A stretch of DNA of 64,000 nucleotides from Phytoseiulus persimilis. Lineage: Eukaryota > Arthropoda > Arachnida > Mesostigmata > Phytoseiidae. A program made the position numbers and the translations under genes. The notes beneath the pieces are model-generated. The model did not search any database and was not told the DNA's origin. It saw only the letters and a program-made list of their open reading frames with translations. This document shows positions 23,982 to 35,532 of the stretch, one piece after another (positions within the stretch are counted from its first letter, which is position 1; every line of letters begins with the position of its first letter). Location: positions 8,556,001-8,620,000 of the forward strand of contig CM075101.1 in the NCBI GenBank assembly GCA_037576195.1, written 5' to 3'.

Positions 23982-25134
23982 GCACGATTGCCCCGCATCA
24001 TACTTCCATTGTTGCAGAATAGATTCCTCGTCCCCTACTGCCACCTACTTGGAGTACGAGTTCGCCCAGAGTCACATTGAGAGTAAGCGGATCTGCATCC
24101 AATACCGCGTAGATCAGGACTTTCTGTTCGGTGTTGTTTTGTACCGTCAGGCCTCAGCATATCGATGTACACAATCTCGGTCTCTTGAGCTTACGTCGAG
24201 GTTGTTGAAGTCCTCTATGTCGTCATCATCATTTCGCTTGTTGGTCTTTGCTTTTAGCCTACCGCTTTCTGTTGTCGCTGAGTGCCCGGGCATATCGTCG
24301 CCTGCGTTGCTGGAGCCGTGGGAGCTATTGGAATCTTCGTGTGTTGGCTGACTCTTCGTTTGTTTGCATTTCACTTGTTGGAGTTGCACCCGAACTATTC
24401 ACGAGAGAGTCACACACCTCACAGTACACTGTCCAGTCGTATGAGTCCGTAGAGCGGTATCGGTGCGCAATAACGAATGTTGGAAATAACCCACTGGGTA
24501 TATATAAGGTAATGAACACTGTTCCCAGGGAGGAGCTACATGGTTCTAACACCGAATCTCTGTCCAATTATCCGTGCCGTGATCTTCCAGACTCACAGTG
24601 TACTTCCAGATCGTGTCCACCGACTGACCCCAGTGGTTATTTCCAACATTCGTTATGCGCACGATACCGCTCTACGGACTCATACGACTGGACAGTGTAC
24701 TGTGAGGTGTGTGACTCTCTCGTGAATAGTTCGGTGCAACTCCAACAAGTGAAATGCAACAAACGAAGAGTCAGCCAACACACGAAGATTCCAGTAGACT
24801 CCCACGGCTCCAGCAACGCAGGCGACGATATGCCCGGGCACTCAGCGACAACAGAAAGCGGTAGGCTAAAAGCAAAGACCAACAAGCGAAATGATGATGA
24901 CGACATAGAGGACTTCAACAACCTCGACGTAAGCTCAGAGACCGAGATTGTGACATCGATATGCTGAGGCCTGACGGTACAAACACACCGAACAGAAGGT
25001 CCTGATCAACGCGGTATTGGATGCAGATCCGCTTACTCTCAATGTGACTCTGGGAGAACTCGTACTCCAAGTACGTGGCAGTAGGGACGAGGAATCTATT
25101 CTGCACAATGGAAGTATGATGCGGGCAATCGTGC
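23982..25134. repeat. palindrome made from copia R-U5, leader and gag
   Basis: The two arms, about 490 bp each (23,982-24,477 and 24,649-25,134), are reverse complements with scattered differences. The arms encode the same Asp-rich peptide (NDDDDIEDFNNLDVSS) in opposite orientations. The 171-bp core (24,478-24,648) is the R-U5 part of the element's own LTR. It is bounded by TGTTGGAAATAACC at the left and GGTTATTTCCAACA at the right. The core joins U5 tip to TATA region at a shared CCACTGGG. Confidence 0.85.
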
Positions 25135-25143
25135 TGATACGAA

Positions 25144-25496
25144 TGTTGGAAATAACCCACTGGGGTCAGTCGGTGGACACGATCTGGAAGTACACTGTGA
25201 GTCTGGAAGATCACGGCACGGAATAATTGGACAGAGATTCGGTGTTCGAACCATGTAGCTCCTCCCCGGGAACAGTGTTTATTACTCTTATATATACTCA
25301 GTGGTAAGAGTGGGTTCGGTTGAGCCGAGGGCGGATAGTCTTCGGCTCAGGGTTACTTGTGACATTCAGATACTGCGCAGCAGTATCTCCTAATAAGGGC
25401 GAATCGCCCACGGTACTGTAGTACCGTCCCTGTACACTAGATGAGCGTCTGAACAGACGTGTTTCAGATACCCAGAAATACAATGATATTTCAACA
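25144..25496 (-). repeat. 5' LTR of the large copia element
   Basis: 353-bp partner of 5,628-5,980. On minus it has TATATAAG, AATAAA shortly after, and ends CCAACA. The next minus bases, TTCGTATCAGCACG, are the likely primer-binding region. Host AGGCT follows on plus at 25,497. Confidence 0.92.
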
Positions 25497-25501
25497 AGGC
25501 T

Positions 25502-27637
25502 CACCAATTCAGCGTCAGAGAGTTGAATCCGAAGTTCCCCGTATGTTCTATCACACGACTCCTTGCCGAGTCCGCTTTGGATGTCAAATGCGAGCGAGTC
25601 GGCTTCCTCGACGGATACACTATTTCAGTATCATGGCGGGGGTAATCATGTGATCGAATCACGTGATCGAATAAATCGGGCCTAAGCTCTCAGAGCTCCA
25701 TACTCCTCGACGCCTGAGTGCTCATCATGGAAAAACGATGCCCAGAAGTGACCGAAATCGTTACATTAACATGCATCGCAGACAGGTGCTCGATGACTTC
25801 GAGGAAATGCTGCATCGAGAGGGGAGCAAAGTGATGACCAATCGCTAGTAACACAATGTTACACAGGAATGGTTATTTCCAGAGACGCCATGAGAGCGCG
25901 CGCATTTTCCGGCGAGAAGCATAAACTTGTCCGGCGGACATCGGAGGCATAAAAACAGAGTGTGAGGTTTTGCAATCCGAGCGTGCCCTATTCAACGGAA
26001 GATAAGTCCCATGGGCTGGAAGTTCGGGCAGTAATGTAAGGCAGTGAAGCGACTCGGTAATGTAAGGTCGTAAGGAGAAAGCTCCACAGTGAACACAAAT
26101 CGACTGATTGGGGAATACCTTTATTTGGATCGACTAGTCAGCAGGGCGACCAGAAACGCATTATCATGATCGACTCTGATCCGCGAAACATACGAACTTG
26201 AAGAAACGATGAGCATCGCGGTTCGAAGTTTTAGGTCGGAAAGCCGTCGAAAATATCACTGAATCCACAAGATGTCTTCATTTCTCTGAAGATCCCGTTA
26301 GAGATCTCTATTTGTAGGTATTTCAGATAATCCGAGAAATCAATCAGTTAAACGCATTGCTTTTCTTGAACGTCACAAACAGAAGGGGGCATTAAATCCG
26401 CCCCGGGCATCAGGGAGGCTCGCTGCGCCACTGGTTTATGTTGTTCAAACGTTGGTATGTTTTCCAAGAGAGTGCTCCACATTGATTCCTGGGCTCGCCG
26501 TCTTGAATGAGAGCCTTGAGGGCCAATATGTCGGTCGCTTTGGTTTCGAGACAGGAAACGGGGACAAAGAATCTCTCTAGATTATTGATGTAATGGGTGG
26601 GAGCATTAAGGATGCTTTTACAACACGTACTTATCGGCTTGGGGGCAGCGGCCCATAGGTGATCGATTCTCGAAAAAACATTCACTCCGCTAGTGTGACG
26701 TTGTTTGCTGACCTTGCTGAGCCTCAGGTGTCAACTAGAAGGGGAAGTTCAGGCTTGCTTCTTGGAGGAGCTATTGCGATATTCACCACCTTCCTCCCTG
26801 TGGAACCTGTGTCCCATCGGCAGGGGGCACAAATTCGTGGATCCATGATCCCACCTCCTACAGAATCAATCGGTTTCCCATATTTCGGCTATGTCCATCT
26901 ATTTCCGGAGGTATCCGGTCTATCTGTACCTTTCAATCCGATCCGAGGTCCTGGGGAGGACCATACGCATTTCTGCTTGTCCACGAACGACTCACGAGAC
27001 CTCTGTCAAACTGCGCAGTTGGCTCACCTATCTTTTCGGCAGAACGAGACCCCCGGAGTTCGCAACAGCGCTTTTCTTCCCATGCATTGCCTTGAAACTC
27101 GGCGATTTCCATCGATAGCAGAGATAACGATCATTTACCCTGGAACGCTCGAAAGCGGACAAAGCGGGCGGGCACGGACATGTCCGTTCAAATGAAGTCT
27201 CTAATTATCACCCGCTGCCCCTTCTAAGAATCTTCACGCATTCGCGATTTGCGAGGCTCCATCTTCATTGTGGAAAATTCTATGAATGGGAACTGGTAGT
27301 TGAGCAGACGGAGAGATGAGAGGTTCCACTCTTACCATCGGCCTTGCACTCGAGCAAAGGAACCATCCAGTGAGTGCCCATAATCCACATGTGTAGATCG
27401 ATCGACCCTTGACTTCTACCATTACCTTCTCCCAATACGAGAACTACAGCTTCACTGGCCAGGCGAGCACGCAAGCCTTCATTCCCACTCCATCTCTCGA
27501 GAGATTCCCTCGTAACGCCTTCGCACAGAACCGTTCAAGCCGCCAGTCTTTCTCCGCCAACACAGCGGGCTTCTGACTCGAATATCTCAGTATTTCGGAG
27601 CCGTCTTCGACCGCCCCCCAGACTAAACGTGAACGGG
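25502..27637. other. no recognised gene
   Basis: Right flank of the copia insertion. Mirror open frames of 90-178 codons at 26,410-27,195 on both strands have no motif I recognise. A short inverted motif with ATGTGATCGAATCACGTGATCG occurs near 25,650. Confidence 0.4.
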
Positions 27638-29074
27638 ATGGTATGAACTTTTTTGGAACGTGTGGAACGGAAGAACGCCGTTCCTGAAGAGGAACGGAGG
27701 AACGGTATCACCTCAATGGGAAAAAGAACGGGGGGAAAGAGTTGAGCCTCGTCCCTGAAATCGCTCCAGCAGATAGCCGATGTCACTGATGATCTATGCC
27801 GAGGGCGGCGTCTGCCTCCGACCATCCGATCACATGCTTTCGTTAGTTCGAAATTTCGGCGGACACCATGGGCTGTCTATGGGCGATATCTGCAAAGTAT
27901 GGAATCGCTCGATGATTTGGTCGCAGACGAACCGCGACCTTAGCGTACGCAGCCAGCCACATAATGAATGAATCAACCGAATTTCAGCCCAATCGGCCGA
28001 CTCGTTCCTCCCGTTCTTCCGACCTGGAACGGAGGAACGCCGTTCTTGCGTAGGAACGGAGGAACGGTATTCACTTAAATGGTAAAAGGAACGGGAGGAA
28101 CGAGTTGAGCGAATGAGCTGAAACTCAGTCGGTCCATAGCTGAGGTGACCTCTTACGTATGCACGGGGCAAGTTAGTCTTCGAAAATCCCATCGTGTTCT
28201 TTTGTGAATTCGAAATTTGAGAAAGATCCTGTGATCGTGTGATCCTATGGTTCGGCAACTACACGATCATACGATCACACGATCACCGGCATCAGAGATC
28301 GCAGACTGAGAATTATCCTGTGATCGTGTGATCCTATGGTTTGGCAACTACACGATCATACGATCACACGATCACCGGCATCAGAGATCGCAGACTGAGG
28401 AAGATCCTGTGACCTCTGATGCCGGTGATCGTGTGATCGTATGATCGTGTAGTTGCCGAACCATAGGATCACACGATCACAGGATCTTTCTCAAATTTCG
28501 AATTCACAAAAGAACACGATGGGATCCTCGAAGACGGACCGCGCCCCGTGCATACGTAAGAGGTCACCTCAGCTATGGACCGACTGAGTTTCAGCTCATT
28601 CGCTCAACTCGTTCCTCCCGTTCCTTTTACCAATTAAGTGAATACCGTTCCTCCGTTCCTACGCAAGAACGGCGTTCCCCCGTTCCAGGTCGGAAGAACG
28701 GGAGGAACGAGTCGGCCGATTTGGCTGAAAGTCGGTTGATTCATTCATTATGTGGCTGGCTGCGTACGCTAGGGTCGCGGTTCGTCTGCGACCAAATCAT
28801 CGAGCGATTCCATACTTTGCGGATATCGCCCATAGACAGCCCATGGTGTCCGCCGAAATTTCGAACTAACGGAAGCATGTGATCGGATGGTCGGAGGCAG
28901 ACGCCGCCCTCGGCATAGATCATCAGTGACATCGGCTACCTTTGGGAGCGATTTCAGGGACGAGGCTCAACTTTTTCCCCCCGTTCTTTTTCCCATTGAG
29001 GTGATACCGTTCCTCCGTTCCTCTTCAGGAACGGCGTTCTTCCGTTCCACACGTTCCAAAAAAGTTCATACCAT
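27638..29074. repeat. 1.4-kb foldback palindrome
   Basis: Bases from ATGGTATGAAC at 27,638 are the reverse complement of the stretch ending GTTCATACCAT at 29,074, with few mismatches over arms of more than 650 bp. The arms are rich in GGAACGGAGGAACGG-type repeats. The centre holds an about 84-bp motif (GATCGTGTGATC, TTCGGCAACTACACGATC) in two direct copies on the left and one inverted copy on the right, with about 27 bp of non-palindromic spacer near 28,400. Mirror open frames (27,535-27,825 and 28,887-29,207) are a by-product of the symmetry. This is a foldback or MITE-like structure; no transposase is present. Confidence 0.88.
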
Positions 29075-29158
29075 ACATCCATCGGCGCAGACGACAAGCC
29101 ACTGTTATGTAAGCATTGCTGCACTATTGCCGTTTCCCAAACAGATCAGCAGCAAGCA

Positions 29159-30055
29159 CGGGTATAGGAAATCTGTACCCAATCGAGTCGGATGGATGCA
29201 TTTTTAAAGGGACCTCCGACCGCTGAGCTGGCGGCGCGTTCGCTGCTCCGTGTTTACAGCCGCGAGATTGAACTCACATCTGTGGCGGAGAATTCAGCAC
29301 ACGGAGAAGCAGGCGCAAGATACCCCTGAGAAAGCGACTAAACTGAGCAGAAATTATCGAACTCTGAGTTGATCGTGCTGAGTGACATGAAGTATCGGAG
29401 TCACCAAGCACTGAACGACTAGCGGGTGACTCGAATGGAGACTACAAACGTCAGATCGAAGGAGATCCATGTACTCATCTCAATACGATACGGCGTAATA
29501 TTCGTTACGTCTTCGATGAGCTAAGGAAGTGTGTACAGAGAATATGAACCACAGTTCTCGGATCGAGAGGGTATGGGTGGGCCATGTGATACTTTGGAAG
29601 CAGTGGCGGATCCAACAGGTGGCGAAGGGGAAAATGCTTCAGTCTACCAGTCGGGGGCACCCCGAAAGGTCTCGAATGGTCTCGAAAGGCGACCTGGAAC
29701 TCTATTGCCCGTGAGCCACGGTCCCCATGAGTACATGGATCTCCTCCGATCTGACGTTTGTAGTCTCCATTCGAGTCACCTGCTAGTCGTTCAGTGCATG
29801 GTAACTCCGATACTTCATGTCATTCAGCACGATCAACTCAGAGTTCGATAATTTCTGCTCAGTTTAGTCGCTTTCTCAGAGTCTTTTTGCGCCTGCTTCT
29901 CCGTGTTCTCAATTCTCTGCCACAGATGTGAGCACGATCTCGCGGATGTAAACACGGAGCAGCGAACGCGCCGCCAGCTCAGCGGTCGAAGGGGGTCTAG
30001 GCCACAAGCGCTCAAAAAGTGCACAATGAACGCATTATTTAAAGGGCCCGTGAGA
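29159..30055 (+). repeat. dispersed repeat copy interrupted by a foldback element
   Basis: The outer parts, 29,159-29,216 (GGGTATAGGAAATCTGTACC onward) and 29,989-30,055 (CCACAAGCGCTC... to AACGCATTATTTAAAGGG), match consecutive parts of the minus-strand copy at 31,517-31,400. The 772 bp between them are absent from that copy. Confidence 0.8.
29217..29988. mobile_element. foldback element with 262-bp inverted repeats
   Basis: The left arm 29,217-29,478 and right arm 29,727-29,988 are inverted copies, exactly symmetric in coordinates (both pairs sum to 59,205). They start CGACCGCTGAGCTGGCGG and enclose a 248-bp loop. The loop has no recognised protein. It is non-autonomous. The comparison with 31,400-31,517 gives an empty site, with YCGAC/TCGAA-like bases at the two edges as a possible short target duplication. 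Confidence 0.82.
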
Positions 30056-31399
30056 GAGGCTCTGCTGGATAGAGCTGCAGAGCTCAAGCCGGCCGCCATC
30101 TTGTCGAACGAATCTCAGCCGAGAGTCTCGGCACTGCGGCGGGAAAGCGCAGAGGCAAATGAAAACCCTTTCAGAGCCCATAAAACGGAGAAACGCGCGA
30201 CAGATTGCGATGTATTCCAGACCAGCCAAGAGGCTTCACCCGTAAGTTGAGCAACTGATGGGGAAATCGACCCTTAGCTCGCGGGGGAAAGTTTTTTTCT
30301 GGGCTGTTCTCGAGCCTTTGATGAAAACGATCGAAGAGAAAGACGGATGATTACAAGTAAGCTCGGGATGAACCGTATTTGGGCTCGTCCATCGACACGG
30401 CTGCAGTCAAACTCTATTGCATTCCTCGATCTACGACTGCCGTCGCCTGCAGACACGAAGCGAAGCCCAATCTTTCAGAGAGAGACATTGAGATGACTAG
30501 ACTCCTCCAGCAGGAGCGCGGCCAGTTACTCTGAGAATCTCTCGAGTACAAACTAATGGAAGTATAGCTGTTGCTTGTGATATTCATCAATCCTCATATG
30601 TGTGTTATCCAAGACGCCCTCGGCGGATAGTTCGTAGTCGAGTCGAAGTCGCTTCCATATCTACTCTTCCTCGAAGAACGCTTCATTGGCGGATCAAGTG
30701 GCTCAGGGTTTCCATGTCAACTCCATTACCCAGGATTGCACATCTCACTGATATTGATTCCAATCCCGGCTCGAAGTCATCTCATAATGTTCAAATATCA
30801 TATTGTGCTCTGGGGCCCTTTCTCTGAATGAATCCCAGCCCAGGTCAACCATGACGGCCCTTTTCGCCATCGAAAATCGCCTCTCTGATTCACTGTGAAG
30901 GAACCGTCGCTGATCCGTAGACGAGTTCATGATGAGAATATGTGAAGCAGGAATAGAAGGGATGTAGCAGGATAGCCTTGGCGCAGTCTCTCTCTTGTCT
31001 CCATCGGGCCGCAGAAAGTTCCTCGTAGGCTGCTCCACGTACGGCTTCATATAATAGGTTCCTCGATTCATCAGCCTCCTCCGTTCCGAGCGATGTAACC
31101 AAGCGATCGCACTGAACTCTCGCCAGAGTCCGATGTTCTGTGAGCGACATTGCTTATTTCTCAGCTCGGAAGATCTCGTTGGAACACCGCCTACAGAACG
31201 CATGTTCCACGATGAATGCCAGGGAATGCGCATAGAAAAGAAGCAAAGCATTGATGATATCCATTTCATTTCCCAATAGGTTGGGTATCCAGCCTCGGCA
31301 AGCTCTCCGAATCGGTTCCTTTTCGAGTCTGCGCTTCGTCCGGCTCATTGCCGAGATTGCTTCGCCCAGATGGTTTGCGGCGCTGTCCGGTAGAGCTGC
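30056..31399. other. no recognised gene; relict of a dispersed repeat
   Basis: Open frames starting MNALFKG occur at 30,026 (plus) and 31,429 (minus), because the same dispersed repeat is present in both orientations. Their downstream parts diverge quickly. Apart from this I see no domain in the stretch. Confidence 0.4.
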
Positions 31400-31517
31400 T
31401 CTAATAGTCCCTTTAAATAATGCGTTCATTGGGTACTTTTAGAGCGCTTGTGGCCGCCTCCCGTCGAAGGTCCCTTCAAAAATGCATCCATCCGACTCGA
31501 TTGGGTACAGATTTTCT
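31400..31517 (-). repeat. uninterrupted inverted copy of the 29.2/30.0-kb repeat
   Basis: Read on minus it runs from GGGTATAGAAAATCTGTACC through GGATGCATTTTTGAAGGGACC and CGGCCACAAGCGCTC to AATGAACGCATTATTTAAAGGG without the 772-bp palindrome. It therefore acts as an empty-site reference. Confidence 0.78.
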
Positions 31518-31613
31518 ATACCCTTCACAGCGTTGGCACTATTCGAACTAAAGATAGCACCGATAGCCTCATACAAAATTCAAATATTTTTGAGACACAT
31601 CACAGAAACACAG

Positions 31614-31887
31614 ATGGAACTCTTCGATAAACTGAAAGCGAGTTTCCTGGAATCTGCCCTTTGCCTTCATCGCACAACACGGAATAGACTGGTTTACATC
31701 ATAGCAGATGCGCCCCTTCTAACGCAAGAACTGGTGAGGAAATACGAACTTCCGCAGACCCCGACGTACAAGCGACACCTTGAACGATGATGAAGAAGTA
31801 CCAGAATTGGACCCTGAGATTTTCAAATGGCCAGCGTCACCACTGAAAGCTGGAAAGGGCCCAGATATAGAAACAGACATCGGATAA
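31614..31887 (+). pseudogene. unidentified short coding-like sequence with a frame break
   Basis: From ATG 31,614 about 58 codons read as a hydrophilic, helix-prone peptide (MELFDKLKASFLESALCLH, then VRKYELPQTPTYKRHLE). At the stop (31,790) the next frame continues without interruption as an acidic tail (NDDEEVPELDPEIF, ending IETDIG) to a stop at 31,887. The composition looks like protein-coding sequence with one frameshift, but I do not recognise the family. It may be a fragment of gag or of a host gene. Confidence 0.3.
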
Positions 31888-31990
31888 CAAGAGTTGTGGC
31901 TCATGGTTTTCACCACGTGATCCGCTCAACGGAGAACAGACACGAGCCAGCGGAGGATTGACTCTGCTATTTATGTGGAAACCCTTGTTC

Positions 31991-33644
31991 CCTATATCTA
32001 TATATATAACTAGCCGGCCTACGGCCGACTACGCTGGCCGACCCGTCCCTTGTTTCGGGAGTCTACTGCTGACAGACACACATTGCCTTAAATATAGTGT
32101 CATGAGACCTCCGATTCTCGATAGGATTCTGACCTGGAATCGAGGCACTTCCCTCTCTCTCCACTTGGTCAGCATCATGGTTTTGAGATGTATGGTCAGA
32201 TTGGTGTCGTAATCACCCCTTCAGATTCGAAGAAGCATGGTCAGATTGGTCCCGGAATCACCCCTTCAGGTTTTGAAAAGTATAGTTAGATTTGTCTCGA
32301 GATCACCCCTCCAGACTTGGAAAGTGATAGTCAGATTGGTCTCGGAATCACCCCTCCAGACTTGGAAAAGTATGGTCAGATTGGTCCCGAGATCACTCCT
32401 CCAAACTTGGAAAGTAATGGTCAGATTGACCCCGGAATCACTCCTCCAGAGTTGGGAAGTAATGGCCAGATTGGTCCCAGAATCACCCCTACAGAGTTGG
32501 AAAGTGATGCTCAGATTGACCCCGGAATCACCCCTCCAGAGTTGGGAAGTAATGGTCAGATTGGTCTCGGAATCACCCCTCCAGAGTTGGAAAGTGATGC
32601 TCACATTGACCCCGGGATCACCCCTCCAGAGTTGGAAAGTAATGCTCAGATTGGTCTCGGGATCACCCCTCCAGAGTTAGAAAGTGATGCTCAGATTGAC
32701 CCCGGAATCACTCCTCCAGAGTTGGGAAGTAATGGCTAGATTGGTCCCAGAATCACCGCTCCAGAGTTGTAAAGTAATGCTCAGATTGACCCCGGAATCA
32801 CCCCTCCAGAGTTGAGAAGTAATGCTCAGATTGGCCTCGGAATCACCCCTCCAGAGTTGGGAAGTAATGCTCAGATTGGCCTCGGAACCACCCCTCCAGA
32901 GTTAGAAAGTAATGCTCAGATTGACCCCGGAATCACCCCTCCAGAGTTGGGAAGTAATGCTCAGACTGACCCCGGAATCACCCCTCCAGAGTTGGGGAGT
33001 AATGCTCAGATTGGTCTCGGAATCACCCCTCCAGAGTTGGAAAGTAATGCTCCGATTGGTCTCGGAATCACCCCTCCAGAGTTGGAAAGTAATGCTCAGA
33101 TTGACGCCGGAATCACCCCTCCAGAGTTGGAAAGTAATGCTCAGATTGACCCAGGAATCAACCCTCCAGAGTTTGCAAGTAATGCTCCGATTGGTCTCGG
33201 AATCACCCCTCCAGAGTTGGAAAGTAATGCTCAGATTGACCCCGGAATCACCCCTCCAGAGTTGGAAAGTAATGCTCAGATTGGTCTCGGAATCACCCCT
33301 TTAGACTTGAAAAGCAATGGTCAGATCGGTTCCGGAATCACCCCTCCACGTTTTGAAAAGTATGGTCAGATTGGTTCCAGAATCACCCCTCCACGTTTTG
33401 AGAAGTATGGTCAGATTGGTTCTAGAATCACCCCTCCACGTTTGGAAAAGTATGGTCATTGGTTCTAGAATCACCCCTCCAGCTTTTGAAAAGTATAGTC
33501 AGACTCGTACCGGAATCACCTCTCCAGACTCGGGAGAGTATGTTCAGATTGGTCCCAGAATCACCTTCATGTCTTCGAAAAAAAGTGCGGACAAACTGAC
33601 AGACTGACAAACTGACAGACCAAGCCGATTATATATAGTAAGGA
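31991..33644 (+). repeat. satellite cassette 1 (45-bp unit, plus)
   Basis: Begins TATATATAACTAGCCGGCC, then a roughly 150-bp unique head (CGAGGCACTTCCCTCTC). About 30 copies follow of a 45-bp unit (GGTCTCGGAATCACCCCTCC, then AGAGTTGGAAAGTAATGCTCAGATT). The tail has alternating ACTGACAGACTGACAAAC and ends AAGCCGATTATATATAGTAAGGAT. Units near the tail are the most divergent. Confidence 0.88.
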
Positions 33645-34098
33645 TCCTCACTATATATAATCGGCTTAGTCTGTCAGTTTGTCAGTCTGTCAGTTTGTCC
33701 GCACTTTTTCTGAAAGACATGAAGGTGATTCTGGGAACAATCTGAACATACTCTCCCGAGTCTGGAGAGGTGATTCCGGTACGAGTCTGACTATACTTTT
33801 CAGAAGCTGGAGGGGTGATTCTAGAACCAATCTGACCATACTTTTCAAAACGTGGAGGGGTGATTCCGGAACCGATCTGACCATTACTTTTCAAGTCTGG
33901 AGGGGTGATTCCGAGACCAATCTGAGCATTACTTCCCAACTCTGGAGGGGTGATTTCGAGACCAATCTGACCATGTATTTCAGAATCAGAATGCTGAACC
34001 AGTGAAGGGAGAGAAAAGTGCCTCGATGGCAGAAGGCGCCGTCCATCCGCGCGCAGCGCGGCCGACTCCAGTCGGCCAAAGGCCGGCTGGTAAGGGAT
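33645..34098 (-). repeat. satellite cassette 2 (short, minus)
   Basis: Joined tail-to-tail with cassette 1 at GGATCC (33,642-33,647), so that GCCGATTATATATAGT(A/G)AGGAT forms a 22-bp near-perfect hairpin. It holds about six 45-bp units and ends with the GCGGCCGACTCCAGTCGGCC head. Confidence 0.85.
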
Positions 34099-34641
34099 AA
34101 GACACGAACTCGACTCTGGGGGAGACATTCAGTCTTTGTGTCCAACTTCGACTGTGATTCCCGTCGATATGTTGTTCACTTTTCATTCGTTTTCTCGCCA
34201 AAAAAAAGTCTTGTCTTGAAGAAGAACCTTCGGAACTTTCTCGCGATCTAGCTTTCTGAGCTACATTGTTTGAAAGCGAATTTGATCGTCACACTTGAGT
34301 TTGTTCAAGAACTTGCTTTTTCCACAGTGAATTTGATTTTTCCTGTTTTGCTTGAGGTGCTTCTCCTTTTTCTAACTCCTGCGAGGGTAAAGGAACTTAT
34401 AATCTCAGATTTTCTTGCTCATTCCTGTTGTTGTCCTCCGAGGACACAGCGCCCATCCAGACTTTGTCATACCACCAAAGGTATTGCATCTTTCATCTTT
34501 CGCAACAGCAGACGAGAAGAACGAACTGTTTCATCAAAACAGCGCTGAGGGAGCTCCCACCAAAAGCGGTCGAGCTTCTGATGGGAGTCTGGCCGTGGTG
34601 AGTGTTCAGGAATCCCAGCTTGCCGCAAACTACGGGAAGCT
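34099..34641. other. spacer between satellite cassettes 2 and 3
   Basis: Single-copy-looking sequence between two inverted cassette heads. A 92-codon open frame at 34,270-34,548 with a hydrophobic start has no recognisable domain. No RNA gene seen. Confidence 0.35.
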
Positions 34642-35532
34642 GATCCTTACTATACCAGCCGGCCTTTGGCCGACTGGAGTCGGCCGCGCTGCGCGCGGAT
34701 GGACGGCGCCTTCTGCCATCGAGGCACTTTTCTCTCCCTTCACTGGTTCAGCATTCTGATTCTGAAATACATGGTCAGATTGGTCTCGGAATTACCCCTC
34801 CAGAGTTGGAAAGAAATGCTCAGATTGGCCCCGGAATCACCCCTCCAGAGTTGGGAAGTAATGCTCAGATTGGCCCCGGAATAACCCCTCCAGAGTTGGA
34901 AAGAAATGCTCAGATTGGCCCCGGAATCTCTCCTCCAGAGTTGGAAAGTAATGCTCAGATTGATCCCGGAATCACCCCTCCAGAGTTGGGAAGTAATGCT
35001 CAGATTGGCCCCGGAATCACCCCTCCAGAGTTGGAAAGAAATGCTCAGATTGACCCCGGAATCACCCCTCCAGAGTTGGGAAGTAATGCTCAGATTGGTC
35101 TCGGGATCACCCCTCCAGAGTTGAGAAGTAATGCTCAGATTGGTCTCGGAATCACCCCTCCAGAGTTGGAAAGTAATGGTCAGATTGGTCTCGGAATCAC
35201 CCCTCCAGAGTTGGAAAGTAATGCTCAGATTAGTCTCGAAATCACCCCTCCAGAGTTGGGAAGTAATGTTCAGATTGGTCTCGGAATCACCCCTCCAGAC
35301 TTGAAAAGTAATGGTCAGATCGGTTCCGGAATCACCCCTCCACGTTTTGAAAAGTATGGTCAGATTGGTTCTAGAATCACCCCTCCAGCTTCTGAAAAGT
35401 ATAGTCAGACTCGTACCGGAATCACCTCTCCAGACTCGGGAGAGTATGTTCAGATTGTTCCCAGAATCACCTTCATGTATTTCAGAAAAAGTGCGGACAA
35501 ACTGACAGACTGACAAACTGACAGACTAAGCC
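34642..35532 (+). repeat. satellite cassette 3 (plus)
   Basis: Starts GATCCTTACTATACCAGCCGGCC with the same head as cassette 2 in inverse orientation. It contains about 15 units of 45 bp, then the ACTGACAGAC tail. The tail's last bases (the TTATATATAGTAAG segment) are missing at its junction with cassette 4. Confidence 0.85.

Larger units (their letters stand above)
5628..25496 (-). mobile_element. large Ty1/copia LTR retrotransposon with nested insertions
   Basis: A single 19.9-kb insertion transcribed on the minus strand. Both ends carry the same 353-bp LTR with TG...CA ends, and the host bases next to them are identical: AGGCT at 5,623-5,627 and AGGCT at 25,497-25,501, the 5-bp duplication typical of copia integrases. 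Domain fragments follow copia order on the minus strand from right to left: gag/protease, integrase, reverse transcriptase, RNase H. A purine-rich tract (AAGGGAGGA on minus) lies directly before the 3' LTR. All coding parts are broken by stops and frameshifts. The body has been enlarged by a LINE, a smaller copia element, an RTE-like fragment and an inverted self-duplication. LTR divergence is about eight changes in 353, so the insertion is moderately old and the nested elements are younger. Confidence 0.9.

Noticed and set aside
24147..24967. two opposite frames sharing NDDDDIEDFNN as separate genes
   Set aside because: They are the two arms of the copia palindrome, so the same sequence is read in both orientations.
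26659..27195. 178-codon plus-strand frame
   Set aside because: Proline/serine-rich with no recognisable domain, and mirrored by open frames on minus.
32812..33468. 218-codon open frame of GITPPELESNAQIGL repeats (and similar long frames to 38,693)
   Set aside because: Produced by the 45-bp satellite unit being a multiple of three. Several frames on both strands are open at once, with no start context or domain.
33595..33700. CRISPR-like short repeats (GTCAGTTTGTCAGTCTGTCAG)
   Set aside because: These are simple alternating repeats at satellite cassette ends. There are no unique spacers and the genome is eukaryotic.
34270..34548. 92-codon frame with a hydrophobic start in the satellite spacer
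   Set aside because: Resembles a signal anchor, but the rest has no domain and no support.
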